The notes beneath the pieces were generated by a model, which saw only the letters and a list, made by a program, of their open reading frames with translations, was not told the DNA's origin and did not search any database. Shown in pieces: positions 42,501-47,939 of a stretch of DNA of 64,000 nucleotides (positions are counted from its first letter, which is position 1; every line of letters starts with the position of its first letter). The translations under genes and the position numbers were made by a program. Origin of the DNA: Sinohyriopsis cumingii (taxonomy: Eukaryota > Mollusca > Bivalvia > Unionida > Unionidae); NCBI GenBank assembly GCA_028554795.2, contig CM068841.1:27025721-27089720 (forward strand). Direction: 5' to 3'.

Positions 42501-45500
42501 TACTTAACTGATACAGTAATTTAAGTAATCCAATTATCTTTATTGATGTCCATTATCCAAAGTCAGGTTTTCGTTACTGAAAGAAGTGCTGGTTAAAGGA
42601 TACATGTATCATTCAGGTTAATATCATATCATTAACAATGACGTTTACAGGAAATGGGGTCAACAACGTTAGAATAGAATTTGGGGCTTCACACAGCAGA
42701 TTTTGTCTTTGATGATTACCACCAGACATAACTGTCAAGATAATAACATGGTCAGCATAGGTAAAATATAGTTTTTGTAGATTAACACACAGTGAGAAAT
42801 TAACCTTGAACAAAACAGGATACCAGACAAAAACCAAAAAAATCATGTGACAGTACAGCTGTCATTTCCATTATAGACCAAGCATTTCATCTACTCTACA
42901 AATGTTTCATCCACATAATTAAATTACAGTACAATTAGCAACATAGGCAAAAATCATTACAAAACTTTAACATATAATCAAAGTAAAAGTTATTCAACTT
43001 GACAACAATGGGGAGAGCTCAAGTACTCTTGGGAAGACTCAAATAAACAAGATTGTAACAGATAAGGAGACTATTCTTCAGCAGTAGGAAAATGGAGCAA
43101 AATGAAAGAGAATTATTTTAAATGCTAAGCAATGTATGTACTAAGGTTAAGATTGACATTTTTTAATGGTTTTTTAATTTGCATGCCAACACTACCCCAC
43201 TAACATCTCATGCTTATGAATAAGAACTATTAAATAAGTCTGTTGTAATGACAAGAAGAACCTTTTAATAATTAATGCTAATTTTAAATGGAGATTGTTG
43301 TTGTTGTTGTTGTTGTTGTAGGGTTTAACGCCATTTTTCAGCACATGATAGGCTATTCATGGCAGCCAGTATTATTGGTGGAGGAAGAACCCGGGAAAAC
43401 CCCAGAAAGAACCACCGACCCACAAGAAGCTACTGGCAAGCTTACTCAGATACCCACATTGGCCGAATCGGAGACTCGAACCCATGCAGACAGAGGTGAG
43501 ATGGCAATGATCCGTAATGGAAAGCGCTTTAGACCACTCGGCCACTCGGGGCCCCTTAAAGAGATAAATGCTTTGAAGTTATATGTAGCTTCTTACTACA
43601 TACACATAATTCTCACAAATATTATCCCCCTCTGGAAAGGCCACCCATCTTATTATATAGTCACTTTCCAGTGCTGAAGGAGTGCCGTATAACACCCATC
43701 TTATAGTCACTTTCCAGTGCTGAAGGAGTGCCGTATAACACCCATCTTATAGTCACTTTCCAGTGCTGAAGGAATGCTGTATAACACCCATCTTATAGTC
43801 ACTTTCCAGTGCTGAAGGAGTGCCGTATAACACCCATCTTATAGTCACTTTCCAGTGCTGAAGGAGTGCCATATAACACCCATCTTATAGTCACTTTCCA
43901 GTGCTGAAGGAATGCCGTATAACACCCATCTTATTATATAGTCACTTTCCACTGCTGAAGGAATGCTGTATAACACCCATCTTATAGTCACTTTCCAGTG
44001 CTGAAGGAGTGCCGTATAACACCCATCTTATTATATAGTCACTTTCCAGTGCTGAAGGAATGCCGTATAACACCCATCTTATAGTCACTTTCCAGTACTG
44101 AAGGAGTGCTGTATAACACCCATCTTATAGTCACTTTCCAGTGCTGAAGGAATGCTGTATAACACCCATCTTATTATATAGTCACTTTCCAGTACTGAAG
44201 GAGTGCTGTATAACACCCATCTTATAGTCACTTTCCAGTGCTGAAGGAATGCCGTATAACACCCATCTTATTATATAGTCACTTTCCAGTACTGAAGGAG
44301 TGCCGTATAACACCCATCTTATAGTCACTTTCCAGTGCTGAAGGAATGCCGTTTAACACCCATCTTATTATATAGTCACTTTCCAGTGCTGAAGGAGTGC
44401 CGTATAACACCCATCTTATAGTCACTTTCCAGTGCTGAATGAGTGCCGTATAACACCCATCTTATAGTCACTTTCCAGTGATGAAAGAGTGCCATATAAC
44501 ACCCATCTTATAGTCACTTTCCAGTGCTGAACGAGTGCCGTATAAGAGGGGGACCACAGTAGTAGCAAAACGATTTTCCAAATGGCTGCCATGGAAGTCA
44601 TACTCTATGTACAGAGCACCATTTTTATTTAAGACCAACCAGACCTTGGGAAGAATGTACCTGTAAAGTTTGATGGCAATCTTCCCACTAGTTTAGAAGA
44701 CTAGATATAAGAAACTTCTGCTAACAGATGCTGATTGTCATACTAAGATGCCAATGCATACGTTTTTCTGGTATACAACCAGTGGCTCTATAAAAAGGAA
44801 AAATGATACATGCTCATTCAACAAATCTTTAAAATTAAAAACAAGAGTCCCTTGAAGGGACTGACACTCCACTAGGCAAAAAGAATTTCCAGGAATTTAA
44901 AAAAGACCATTTCTTCCTTTTAGCTGTAAAGTCTTTAAACCATCTCTGATATTGTTCAGCAGCAACAAGCTTTTGGTCTGATACACATAACAGATATCAG
45001 CTTGAGATTTAGGACAAAGAGGACATCATTAGAAGTCTTTTGGTAAAGTCCCGATCATCCATTCTGGGAAAGTAGCGACAACAAGACTTTTTAGACAGAT
45101 GTCATGGCAGCCATACTGGATGTATGACTGACACCATTTTCGTTCTGAACCAACTAGGCCTTGTAAGAAGTCTGCTGATGAGGGCCAGTTGACATAGACA
45201 TCCATTTGGAGAGGAGTAGAGATAATAATATTTTCAAAATATGACTTTCCATTTTAGAATGGCAATAACAAGATTTTAAAAATGCCAGCTGTGATGGACA
45301 TACTGGAAATCACATAAGCACAATTTTATTTAAGACCATCTGGACATGATAATTAACATTTTGGTGTAAACCCTACATCAATATGACTTTCTGTTCAAGT
45401 AGAGTTATGATAACAAGATGTTTAAAATGGCTGCCATGGGGGCCATATTAATGTGAAAGCTTTCTTTAGTACCACCTAAATATCATAACAAGTCTTTTAA

Positions 45501-46571
45501 TATGACCATCTATTCTGAAGGAGTAGCAATAACAAGAGTTTCAAAATGGATGCCATGGGGGCCATATGAGACATCAGATCAGCACTATTTGTATTCAGCA
45601 CCAATTAGAAATCATAATGAATCGTTCAGTGAAAACCCCATGCTTATATGACCATCTATTCATGAGAAGTAGTGATAACAAATATTTTCAAGATGGCTGC
45701 CATGGTGGCCATATTAGATGTCTGAACAAAACCATTTTCATTTAGGACCATCTAAACCACACGATGAATGCATGTGTAAAGTTTACAGGCAATCATCCAG
45801 CAGTTTAACAGGAGTATTGATAACAAACTTGTGCAAATGGACAGATAGATGACAGTCGACAGATGATGGACAACGGACATCAGATCATCCAATAAGCTCT
45901 TCTGGTCTTTGCACATTATAGTGGCCATATCAAAAAGACAAAGGGATGAATCTCATGGCAAGTGGCACAAAGGGTTTTAAATTATTTTAGTTATTGGCTC
46001 ATAGTCACCTTAAATATTTCTTGCTATGTAAGTGCAAGTATTTTATGAGGTAATTAGGTCCTATTCATGTCAGATTGAAGCAAATTACATTTGTTTAGTT
46101 ACCAGCAAGCACACTGAGATTATAGTTGAAAATGAGACACTAGGTCACCTCAGATTGTGTCCAAAACAAGAAGTTCAGGAAAAAATGAAACTGTAAAAAA
46201 ACGTCTGAAACGCTTCGGGCTCGACTAATGTGGGTATGTGAGAAAGCTTGCCGGTAGCTTCTCATGGGTTGGTGGTTCTTTCCAGGGTTTTCCCACGTTC
46301 TTCCTCCACCATTAATACGGGCCGCCATGTATAGCCTATCTTATGCTGAAAAATGGCATTAAACCCCATTACAACAACAACAACTGTCTGAAACAGAGCA
46401 AAGCATTAAAAAATTATTTTGGCAAACAAATACAAACACTAAACCACTTTTAAACAAAAAGGAAGGGGATGCTTAGTGTTATTTTGATATTTATATTTCA
46501 ATACTTACTTGTGAAGCTCTGCCTCTTGTTCCATAATTGTACCAACAGCTTTCCACCCAGCTATCATTGTC
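6954..46571 (-). CDS. NOSTRIN: Nostrin-like F-BAR/HR1 protein gene, partial, eight exons
   Basis: Eight minus-strand segments with AG/GT borders splice into one open frame of about 252 residues. The order is that of nostrin: F-BAR coiled coil (WKAVGTIMEQEAELHK, then YEDISKPMKQLVEAQHK), a lysine-rich linker helix, the late F-BAR helix with NQYNSHISVLG, and an HR1-like helix (KSTLQQYLLHLRQSIEREK). In vertebrates nostrin is a membrane-binding F-BAR/SH3 adaptor that recruits dynamin and N-WASP in endocytosis and binds endothelial NO synthase; whether the NO synthase link holds here is unknown. Introns after the first two exons are nearly all phase 0. The N-terminal F-BAR start and the SH3 domain are missing; they may lie outside the window or in short exons I did not recognise. 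Another F-BAR family is possible, but the NQYNSHI stretch and the HR1 exon favour nostrin. Confidence 0.8.
7070..7260. repeat. Degenerate short tandem repeat upstream of the HR1 exon
   Basis: Imperfect recurrences of GGCATTGTA-TGAAG/AAA followed by AAACTA(A/G)ATTA, roughly every 50-60 bp, starting immediately upstream of the splice acceptor at 7063. Weakly conserved. Confidence 0.4.
7500..8000 (+). repeat. Dispersed repeat E, copy 1
   Basis: Shares GACCCAGATCTGCCA(G/T)TGCAT, CAACAGTAGATC and ACTTG(A/T)-GTAAGCAAATATAT with 59830-59990 in the same orientation. Past 7720 it holds GGCATTAACAGCTGTCAAATT and mirrored 'gcaagtgaa/cttgccag' pieces. Family unknown; no coding content. Confidence 0.5.
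8863..8982 (-). CDS. NOSTRIN: Nostrin-like exon g (linker after F-BAR)
   Basis: 120 nt, 40 codons, phase 0/0, with a TTTCAG acceptor and a GTGAGT donor. It encodes SCDKLHEAILSVDMNGDIKT, then VAQQRGTSSNVLEQFLIDCY. The pattern C-x-(Q/K)-x-H-x-AI-x(3)-D-x(3)-DI-x-(A/T)-V and the final LxDxY match the segment after the F-BAR domain of vertebrate nostrin. Confidence 0.85.
9000..11190. other. Intron sequence, mostly unique AT-rich
   Basis: Apart from the TA run, no repeat unit, exon-like frame or mobile-element end was recognised. Confidence 0.4.
9572..9621. repeat. (TA)n dinucleotide run, about 25 units
   Basis: Uninterrupted TA repeat in the intron between exons f and g. Confidence 0.97.
11195..11320. 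mobile_element. 126-bp fold-back (hairpin) element
   Basis: The left arm starts AGGTTACTGCATTTGTATGG and the right arm ends with its reverse complement. Pairing continues inward through AAAATATGA and GATGGA-TACTGCA to a centre near 11258. The arms are about 60 bp with a few mismatches and small bulges. The form is that of a short MITE-like fold-back element with no coding capacity. Confidence 0.8.
11523..11640 (+). mobile_element. tRNA-derived SINE head (family D)
   Basis: GCAGTGGCTCAGTGGTTAAG resembles a pol III A box, with a further AGGTAGTGGGTTTCATTC about 30 bp on that resembles a degraded B box. The cloverleaf is not intact and sequence continues directly into the 135-bp degenerate array, so this is a SINE relic and not a tRNA gene. 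Confidence 0.55.
11640..13440. repeat. Degenerate ~135-bp tandem array, about 13 units
   Basis: Recurring blocks in fixed order: ATATGGCCTCTAG-GTGTTCACA, then CAATCAGATGCAAGATCA, then TTATTAATATGCATGGATGT, then CTCATAATCAAACTCA, then GAGATCTTGATGA, AAGCTTACATACCAAATCTG. The cycle repeats roughly every 130-140 bp with heavy divergence. It is an old satellite-like array. Similar phrasing recurs at 28800-29050 and 30900-31560, suggesting the same dispersed family. Confidence 0.75.
13441..14190. other. Unique intron sequence
   Basis: No motif-bearing frame, tandem unit or element end was recognised. A small GATGATGAAAATG-rich patch lies near 13740-13800. Confidence 0.35.
14190..14780 (+). mobile_element. 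Possible solo LTR or promoter-bearing repeat
   Basis: GTGTATATAAAGGGAGAACT at about 14410 is a good TATA box and is followed about 25 bp downstream by an initiator-like TCAGTTTCATTC. Upstream sequence is moderately GC-rich compared with its surroundings, with ATTGGTTGGGCTAGGTCAC. This layout suits an LTR promoter. No second copy, no clear TG…CA ends and no target duplication could be confirmed. Confidence 0.3.
15002..15231. repeat. 57-bp tandem repeat, four copies
   Basis: Units beginning GCCCCCATGGGTAAATCA at 15002, 15059, 15116 and 15173, each ending GCGGACATCCACTGCATC. Identity is high, so the expansion is young. Confidence 0.95.
15232..16129. other. Unique intron sequence
   Basis: The 94-codon minus-strand frame at 15489-15773 has no recognisable domain and no splice-consistent partner. 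Nothing else supported. Confidence 0.35.
16130..16770. repeat. Dispersed repeat F, copy related to 29639-30245
   Basis: Shares with 29639-30245, in the same orientation, the blocks ATGATATCAAATAAT, GATCTAA-ATTAGACCGGTCTAAACTGC (against ATCTAAGGTAGACTGGTATGAACTGC), ATCTTTGCAAA, AAAATGGG and a late TTCAG-T-ATAA-CAA with CCAGGG. It is diverged and its ends are unclear. Confidence 0.5.
16771..17970. other. Unique intron sequence
   Basis: No repeat or exon recognised up to the donor of exon f. Confidence 0.35.
17979..18086 (-). CDS. NOSTRIN: Nostrin-like exon f (end of F-BAR)
   Basis: 108 nt, 36 codons, phase 0/0, with a TTTTAG acceptor and a GTAAAG donor. It encodes ACAQFQALEEERIAKMSDYL and then NQYNSHISVLGPRLTQ. 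The EEER-I and NQY-x-SHIS-x-G motifs correspond closely to EKERIQ and NQYSQHISLFG of nostrin and are the strongest single argument for that assignment. The preceding intron (about 8.8 kb) contains the 7-kb inverted-repeat element. Confidence 0.88.
18720..18846. repeat. 34-bp minisatellite, left part, split by insertion
   Basis: Units TTAACCATAATGCTTAAGCA… start at 18720, 18754, 18788 and 18822; the last is cut at TAA (18844-18846) by the inverted-repeat element. The array resumes at 25842 in register. Confidence 0.95.
18847..18875 (+). repeat. Left 29-bp terminal inverted repeat
   Basis: Begins GGGCTGTTCCATTAAAAC and ends ATGGGAC. It matches 25813-25841 on the other strand without mismatch; similarity stops inward of base 29. 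Confidence 0.9.
18880..21260. other. Interior of 7-kb element, left part, no gene recognised
   Basis: Contains a G8 run near 18989 followed by TATATATAAATATATATA, a CT/TA microsatellite at 19266-19290 and otherwise AT-rich sequence. Open frames (for example 19331-19618 minus, 95 codons) carry no motif. Confidence 0.4.
21262..21321. mobile_element. 60-bp perfect-stem hairpin
   Basis: TAGTGTATAAGGGCTG at the left end is repeated inverted as CAGCCCTTATACACTA at the right, with a centre GGGCCCATTGCCAGCCT. It could be a tiny MITE or an RNA hairpin. No second copy was found in the window. Confidence 0.7.
22155..23155. repeat. 60-bp minisatellite, main part, about 12 copies, split by a SINE
   Basis: The unit contains GTGTCACATGAGATACTTCA, TACACACATACAATTG and TAATGCCAATGTTATTATGT. 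The array is interrupted at 22449-22703 by a SINE and cut at 23154 by a TA-flanked transposon. The remainder is at 24727-24790. The 60-bp period leaves plus-strand frames open (for example 22777-23169); these are not genes. Confidence 0.95.
22449..22703 (-). mobile_element. tRNA-derived SINE (family S), full length, with 11-bp target duplication
   Basis: On the minus strand the head GGGGCCCCGAGTGGCCGAGT carries a pol III A box (TGGCCGAGTGGT) and GGTTCGAGTCT as B box, as in Ser/Leu-type tRNA. It is followed by a body with GTTCTTCCTCC and CTATCGTGTGCTGGAAAATG and an (AAC)n tail. The 11-bp duplication ACATGCAATTG occurs at 22438-22448 and 22704-22714. The body resembles the V-SINE-like mollusc families (RUDI-type) in style; exact family not verified. 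Confidence 0.92.
23156..24726. mobile_element. 1571-bp TA-flanked DNA transposon, non-autonomous (Tc1/mariner/pogo type)
   Basis: The left end CACCTCTCCCTTGATAACTT and the right end, reversed, CACCACTCCCTTGATAACTC are inverted repeats with few mismatches. TA flanks at 23154-23155 and 24727-24728. Removing it restores the 60-bp minisatellite unit (ATGCCAATGTTAC|TA|TGTGAAAG). Each end also has a second, subterminal copy of the motif (CAAGTTACCAAGGG at 23221; CAAGTTATCAGGGC at 24691). No transposase frame is recognisable. Confidence 0.85.
24727..24790. repeat. 60-bp minisatellite, right remnant after transposon
   Basis: TTTCACATATGATACTTCAT and CAATTTTAATGCCAATATTA are the diverged last unit of the array left of the transposon. 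Confidence 0.85.
24791..25812. other. Interior of 7-kb element, right part
   Basis: No gene recognised. The minus-strand frame at 25247-25474 (75 codons, with LGWHHSDPIQCTLRKELNV) has coding-like composition but no family match I can name. It may be a transposon-protein relic. Confidence 0.35.
25813..25841 (-). repeat. Right 29-bp terminal inverted repeat
   Basis: Reverse complement of 18847-18875, followed by the TAA duplicate and the resumed minisatellite. Confidence 0.9.
25842..25985. repeat. 34-bp minisatellite, right part after insertion
   Basis: Begins TAAGACACATTGTTAACCAT in register with the array at 18720-18846. It then degrades into a shorter ~21-bp motif TTACACTATTAATGATAATG repeated three times, and ends with one more full-type unit. 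Confidence 0.9.
25986..26851. other. Intron sequence next to exon e
   Basis: No repeat or further exon recognised. Confidence 0.35.
26852..26968 (-). CDS. NOSTRIN: Nostrin-like exon e (F-BAR helix)
   Basis: 117 nt, 39 codons, phase 0/0, with a TTACAG acceptor and an AAG|GTAGTA donor. It encodes LEGKVKKLSECLRKADQEYC, then DLSEKAEVARQEWDFSISK. The KL-x(6)-ADQEYCDL pattern and the later R-x-EWD match the third F-BAR helix (K-x(2)-KEDENYYQ…RLKWE in nostrin). The intron before it is only about 0.9 kb. Confidence 0.88.
27309..27500 (+). mobile_element. tRNA-derived SINE (family C) with AT-rich tail
   Basis: GGTAGCTTAGCTGGCAGAGC is an A-box-bearing tRNA-like head; CATGGGTTTAATACCTG sits where the B box would be. 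The body CCTAGGCAAGTGTGGATTGG follows, ending in ACCAATAAAACCAACC and a long (AT)n at 27508-27555. The 61568-61697 segment has the same organisation. Confidence 0.7.
27508..27555. repeat. (AT)n microsatellite at SINE tail
   Basis: About 24 uninterrupted AT units directly after the family C SINE. Confidence 0.95.
27857..27952 (-). CDS. NOSTRIN: Nostrin-like exon d (F-BAR linker region)
   Basis: 96 nt, 32 codons, phase 0/0, with a TTTTTCAG acceptor and a GTAAGC donor. The product begins AKKNCYSTAKDYEKTEETLS and continues with a G/K/D-rich stretch (SGGKGKDKDLSK). It matches the KAKKK-x(4)-TKK-x-E region of nostrin F-BAR. The intron before it is about 9.2 kb and holds the 33-bp array. Confidence 0.85.
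28000..28680. other. Intron, unique
   Basis: GCTACCAGATTC…GGGCTACCA recurs loosely at 28250-28350. Nothing else identified. Confidence 0.3.
28800..29050 (+). repeat. Degenerate repeat related to the 11640-13440 family
   Basis: Two loose units of AAATCT-CTCAT-ATCAACCTCATC…GATTTTGTTCAG-TGAAGCT…CACAGCCAATTCAG, similar in phrasing to 30900-31560. Confidence 0.45.
29060..29270 (+). mobile_element. tRNA-derived SINE (family B), copy 1
   Basis: The head TTGGTGGCCTAGTGGTTAAA holds an A box and GGCAAGTTCAAACG a decayed B box. The body CATACCAAAGACTTATAAAA and CAGGATAATATGATTGGATG with GGGACATCATGCTA is shared in opposite orientation with 47690-47889. Confidence 0.8.
29340..30900 (+). repeat. Dispersed repeat G, copy 1, with a nested MITE
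   Basis: Aligns in the same orientation with 39060-39960. Shared blocks: GAATCCAAAGTTG-CTTC, CTTGCTTTG-AATAAAATAA, TCCTG(T/C)CAGTAAGTTCAAA, TCCAGTTTTCAGTC, TTTGAG-ACAACCAAACA, GGAGTTTGTGGATATATT, GTTCTGGGACAGGAA. The far end CAATATATACGGTAAATATG looks like a DNA-transposon tip. Copy 1 is split by the 29639-30245 MITE. A pogo-type fragment lies next to copy 2, so repeat G may be the non-coding remainder of that element. Confidence 0.65.
29639..30245. mobile_element. 607-bp MITE with TTAA flanks (piggyBac-like)
   Basis: The left end CACATTAACCCCTGG and the reversed right end CACATTAATCCCTGG are 15-bp inverted repeats with one mismatch. TTAA lies on both sides (29635-29638 and 30246-30249). Copy 2 of repeat G is uninterrupted at this place, giving an empty-site comparison. 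No coding capacity; the TTAA duplication suggests piggyBac mobilisation. Confidence 0.65.
30900..31560 (+). repeat. Degenerate repeats, same style as 28800-29050
   Basis: Recurring AGGGCCATAAC-ATGT, CATCAAACTCA-AGGTCTTGTAGAGATGAA and CAATAAATCTTGAGTTTCGAG-ATTCACAAG modules, strongly diverged. Confidence 0.45.
31561..32260. other. Intron sequence, unique
   Basis: The plus-strand frame at 31401-31787 (128 codons) crosses the repeat and carries no motif. It is read as chance. Confidence 0.35.
32261..32507 (-). mobile_element. SINE family S, at the edge of the 33-bp array
   Basis: Minus-strand head GGGGGCCCTGAGTGGCTGAG, same body as 22449-22703 and tail (AAC)n at 32261-32272. Its 5' end abuts the first unit of the 33-bp minisatellite at 32508. 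No exact target duplication was seen. Confidence 0.9.
32508..36366. repeat. 33-bp minisatellite, about 117 units, 3.86 kb
   Basis: The unit is ACTGCATCTATGATGAGTAG plus GGAATCCAAATAA, in three main junction versions (GAATCC, GAATCA, GAATAATA) and with GATGAG/GACGAG/GACAAG/GATAAG variation. The last units (36165-36366) are diverged (ATAATAAAATACATC). As 33 is a multiple of 3, a minus-strand frame stays open for 1135 codons (32428-35835) and breaks at 35832 by a 2-bp length change. It lies on the sense strand of a nostrin intron and is not considered a gene. Confidence 0.97.
36367..37124. other. Intron between 33-bp array and exon c
   Basis: Unique sequence; nothing recognised. Confidence 0.35.
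37125..37187 (-). CDS. NOSTRIN: Nostrin-like exon c (F-BAR helix)
   Basis: 63 nt, 21 codons, phase 0 on both sides. It encodes IEATVDKAYKAVADKRADEY and a final lysine. The acceptor is AAAACAG and the donor is GTAATG. The first 18 exon bases and the acceptor are copied three more times upstream in the transcript (37235-37429), so this exon has three decoy acceptors (see findings). Only the copy at 37187 leads into an open frame. Confidence 0.85.
37170..37429. repeat. 65-bp tandem duplication containing the exon c splice acceptor, four copies
   Basis: Copies start GTCAACTGTTGCTTCAATCT at 37170, 37235, 37300 and 37365. Each contains, on the minus strand, the acceptor AAAACAG and the first 18 bases of exon c. 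The last copy is the most diverged (TAAATAGGAGGAAATT). Confidence 0.95.
38183..38455. repeat. 43-bp minisatellite next to exon b donor, six copies
   Basis: The unit is TTTAAGCTGATTAGTTTAGT plus GTCATCACAGAGACAACACAA, mostly 43 bp. AAGCTGATT occurs at 38212, 38253, 38296, 38339, 38382 and 38425. It stops about 5-8 bp before the GTTAGT donor of exon b. Confidence 0.93.
38462..38543 (-). CDS. NOSTRIN: Nostrin-like exon b (F-BAR helix)
   Basis: 82 nt: one base completing the split lysine codon, then 27 codons that include NFAAALYEDISKPMKQLVEA. The acceptor is TTTGCAG and the donor is GTTAGT. It ends in phase 0 with KARKP. In nostrin the equivalent segment is the I-x-KP-x(6)-Q-x(2)-KRK stretch of the F-BAR domain. 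A 43-bp minisatellite begins only about 10 bp inside the intron, next to the donor. Confidence 0.85.
38627..38656. repeat. (CT)n microsatellite
   Basis: CTCTCTCTCTCTCTCTTT run. Confidence 0.9.
38706..38987 (-). pseudogene. Pogo/Tigger-type transposase fragment
   Basis: Minus-strand open stretch with NNMDETPVYFGLIPGQT and NRVKSVRI. It matches the first catalytic aspartate motif of pogo-superfamily DDE transposases (xNMDETPxYF…GxKTVR, known of the family). The second and third catalytic motifs are missing and the frame stops soon after, so this is a remnant. It adjoins repeat G copy 2. Confidence 0.7.
39060..39960 (+). repeat. Dispersed repeat G, copy 2
   Basis: See 29340-30900 for shared blocks; this copy lacks the nested MITE. 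A short piece of the family (TTTGATACAAACAGGCATTG and TGTAACCCATA) recurs at 41578-41655. Confidence 0.65.
39985..41570 (+). repeat. Dispersed repeat A, copy 2 (inverted relative to 3650-5390)
   Basis: Starts near GTCACTTAACAATTCACTAC and ends near ACACCACAATCGTGTTATAT. The plus-strand coding-like block at 40773-40994 carries YRKYECSEVFNSM and TEVSQNK, as in copy 1. Another block encodes FLIVAASSNN. Both are too short and broken to be functional. Confidence 0.6.
41655..42210 (+). repeat. Degenerate ~73-bp tandem repeat
   Basis: About six loose units of ATCTT(G/T)ATGCTGATGTCAC, TTGTATGTGACTTACACAAA and CCTTAATACAATAACTTA. Another unit lies at 38695-38765. Interrupted at 42044-42156 by a small inverted-repeat element. 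Confidence 0.7.
42044..42156. mobile_element. ~110-bp inverted-repeat insertion (MITE-like)
   Basis: The left end AGGTATGTGCAACCT and the reversed right end AGGCATGTGCAACTTCC form imperfect inverted repeats. It splits a unit of the 73-bp array. The target duplication is not clear. Confidence 0.5.
42211..43290. other. Intron, unique
   Basis: No feature recognised. The 77-codon minus frame at 42613-42846 has no motif. Confidence 0.3.
43295..43555 (-). mobile_element. SINE family S, full length
   Basis: Minus-strand head GGGGCCCCGAGTGGCCGAGT with A and B boxes, the shared body and an (AAC)n tail of about nine units. It lies about 85 bp from the start of the 46-bp array. The plus frame 43288-43677 is a shadow of this SINE. 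Confidence 0.92.
43640..44545. repeat. 46/51-bp minisatellite, about 19 copies
   Basis: The unit is CTTATAGTCACTTTCCAGTG plus CTGAAGGAGTGCCGTATAAC and ACCCAT, 46 bp. A second version has CTTATTATATAGTC and is 51 bp (positions 43981→44027 = 46, 44027→44078 = 51). The long form is scattered irregularly among short ones. Confidence 0.95.
44550..45960 (+). repeat. Degenerate dispersed repeat with 'aaaatggctgccatgg' modules
   Basis: Recurring modules: ATGGCTGCCATGG-GGCCATATT, then ATTTAGGACCATCTAAAC, then CCATCTATTC-GAAGTAG-GATAACAA. They recur about every 150-200 bp. Near its end there is a low-complexity ACAGATAGATGACAGTCGAC tract. It looks like an old multi-copy element; family not recognised. 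Confidence 0.55.
46212..46385 (+). mobile_element. SINE family S, 5'-truncated, with 9-bp target duplication
   Basis: The body and (CAA)n tail are as in the other copies, but the tRNA-like head is missing; it starts at GCTTCGGGCTCGACTAATG. The duplication GTCTGAAAC is at 46203-46211 and 46386-46394. It lies on the plus strand, antisense to nostrin, about 115 bp from exon a. Confidence 0.9.
46509..46571 (-). CDS. NOSTRIN: Nostrin-like exon a (F-BAR helix, most upstream exon seen)
   Basis: 63 nt between a CCAG acceptor and a GTAAGT donor. It starts with one base completing a codon and then encodes TMIAGWKAVGTIMEQEAELH plus two bases of a lysine codon. The W-x(3)-G-x(2)-M-x(3)-AELH spacing is typical of the first long F-BAR helix, where vertebrate nostrin has W-x(3)-G-x(2)-x-ADLH. 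The split AA|G codon is completed by the first base of the next exon, which supports the join. A preceding exon is required by the phase but was not identified between 46572 and 64000. Confidence 0.85.
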
Positions 46572-46889
46572 CTGGAATTAGGACAAGTAAAAAAGTTCAA
46601 TATATTTATACAAACATTTACAGTATAAATGCATAAAAATGTGCCACCTATTTGGGTCTATTTTTCAAGCCTGGCAAGACATCAATATGTGTCTGTTTCT
46701 TCAATTCTAGGTACATAACTGGGTCAGTATCTCTCAGTAAATGAATAGGTCCAAAATCAACATCAAGTTTAACCACTTGAAATGTAATCTGAGTTTTATG
46801 TAAAACTCAGGACACAAGAAGAAAATATCATATTTGCCTTTATATATTTACAAGAAGGCTAAGTCCTGCACATCATGCCCATGACCAGA

Positions 46890-47410
46890 GCACAGGTGTA
46901 AAATGTATGACCTTGACACTAAGGTCAAAAGACTGAAATAGCATGTTACAGAATTAATCATTTTAGCTGAAAAATAATTCATTATAAGTATGAAAAAATC
47001 CAACAATTGGTTTGGGAAATACATGCAAATGAAAGAAAACTTTAAACAAAACCTACAACAAATTTTCTAAAGGTGTGACCTTGACCCCAAGGTCAGAGGC
47101 AATGAGCTTGTTGTAGAACCAATTGTCTTAGCTCTATAATGATTCAGCCCAAATAAGGTGAGAATCTATCAAGAGGTTTAGGAAACATAAGCAAATTAAA
47201 GACTTTAATCAAAACTTTAACACAAATGTACTATGACTGAGACTCTGACCTCAACTTAAAAGGGGCTAGTGAGCTTGTTGTAGAAAGAATTTTTTCAGTT
47301 TTATAATACTACAAGCCAAATATGATTTGAATGTAAGAAGGGGTTCAGGAAATATATGCAATGAAAAACTTTAACCAACTCTAACAAACTGTTGATTTCA
47401 AAGATAATGC
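46890..47410 (+). repeat. Degenerate ~160-bp repeat, three units
   Basis: GTGTGACCTTGACCC-AAGGTCA-AGGC, then GAGCTTGTTGTAGAA-CAATT-TTTTAGCT, then TTAGGAAA-ATATGCAAAT and AAACTTTAA-CAAAAC modules recur three times. Confidence 0.65.
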
Positions 47411-47689
47411 CATGGGAGGAAGAAAATAGACTACTATGTCTCACTGCCAACAAAGATTCCCTTGACAAAAATTCGAATAATGTGGTCAGCCGTTTTCATC
47501 ACTTATTATTTACATGTAGAAAATGAGGTGTCTTGAGTAGACACATGAAATGAAAATTACAGTAGTAAATGTACACTGATTTGGCACCTTTTAGGGACCC
47601 TGGGAATAAAAAATACCAGTGTGCGTTAAATAAATATGGATAATTTGGAAATGTCTACAAAACATGTTCTTAATTAATACCACAGACAT

Positions 47690-47889
47690 GTAGCATGATG
47701 TCCCACCCAGTCACATTATCCTGACATCTGACAGACCAGTCCTAATACTAATCTCTTAATGCCGAGTGCTATGCAAGACAGCTGCTAGTACCATTTTATA
47801 AGTCTTTGGTATGACTCAGCCAGGGTTGGAACCCACAACCTCACATATCCATGAATGATGCTCTAACCACTTAGGCCACCAGAGCTGTC
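47690..47889 (-). mobile_element. tRNA-derived SINE (family B), copy 2
   Basis: The minus-strand head CTGGTGGCCTAAGTGGTTAG has an A box and TGGGTTCCAACCC a B-box-like block, followed by the same body as 29060-29270 (GTCATACCAAAGACTTATAA). Confidence 0.85.
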
Positions 47890-47939
47890 CTGTCATTTTG
47901 TAAACTCAAATAAATTTTAAAAGAATTTTAAGGAAATAC

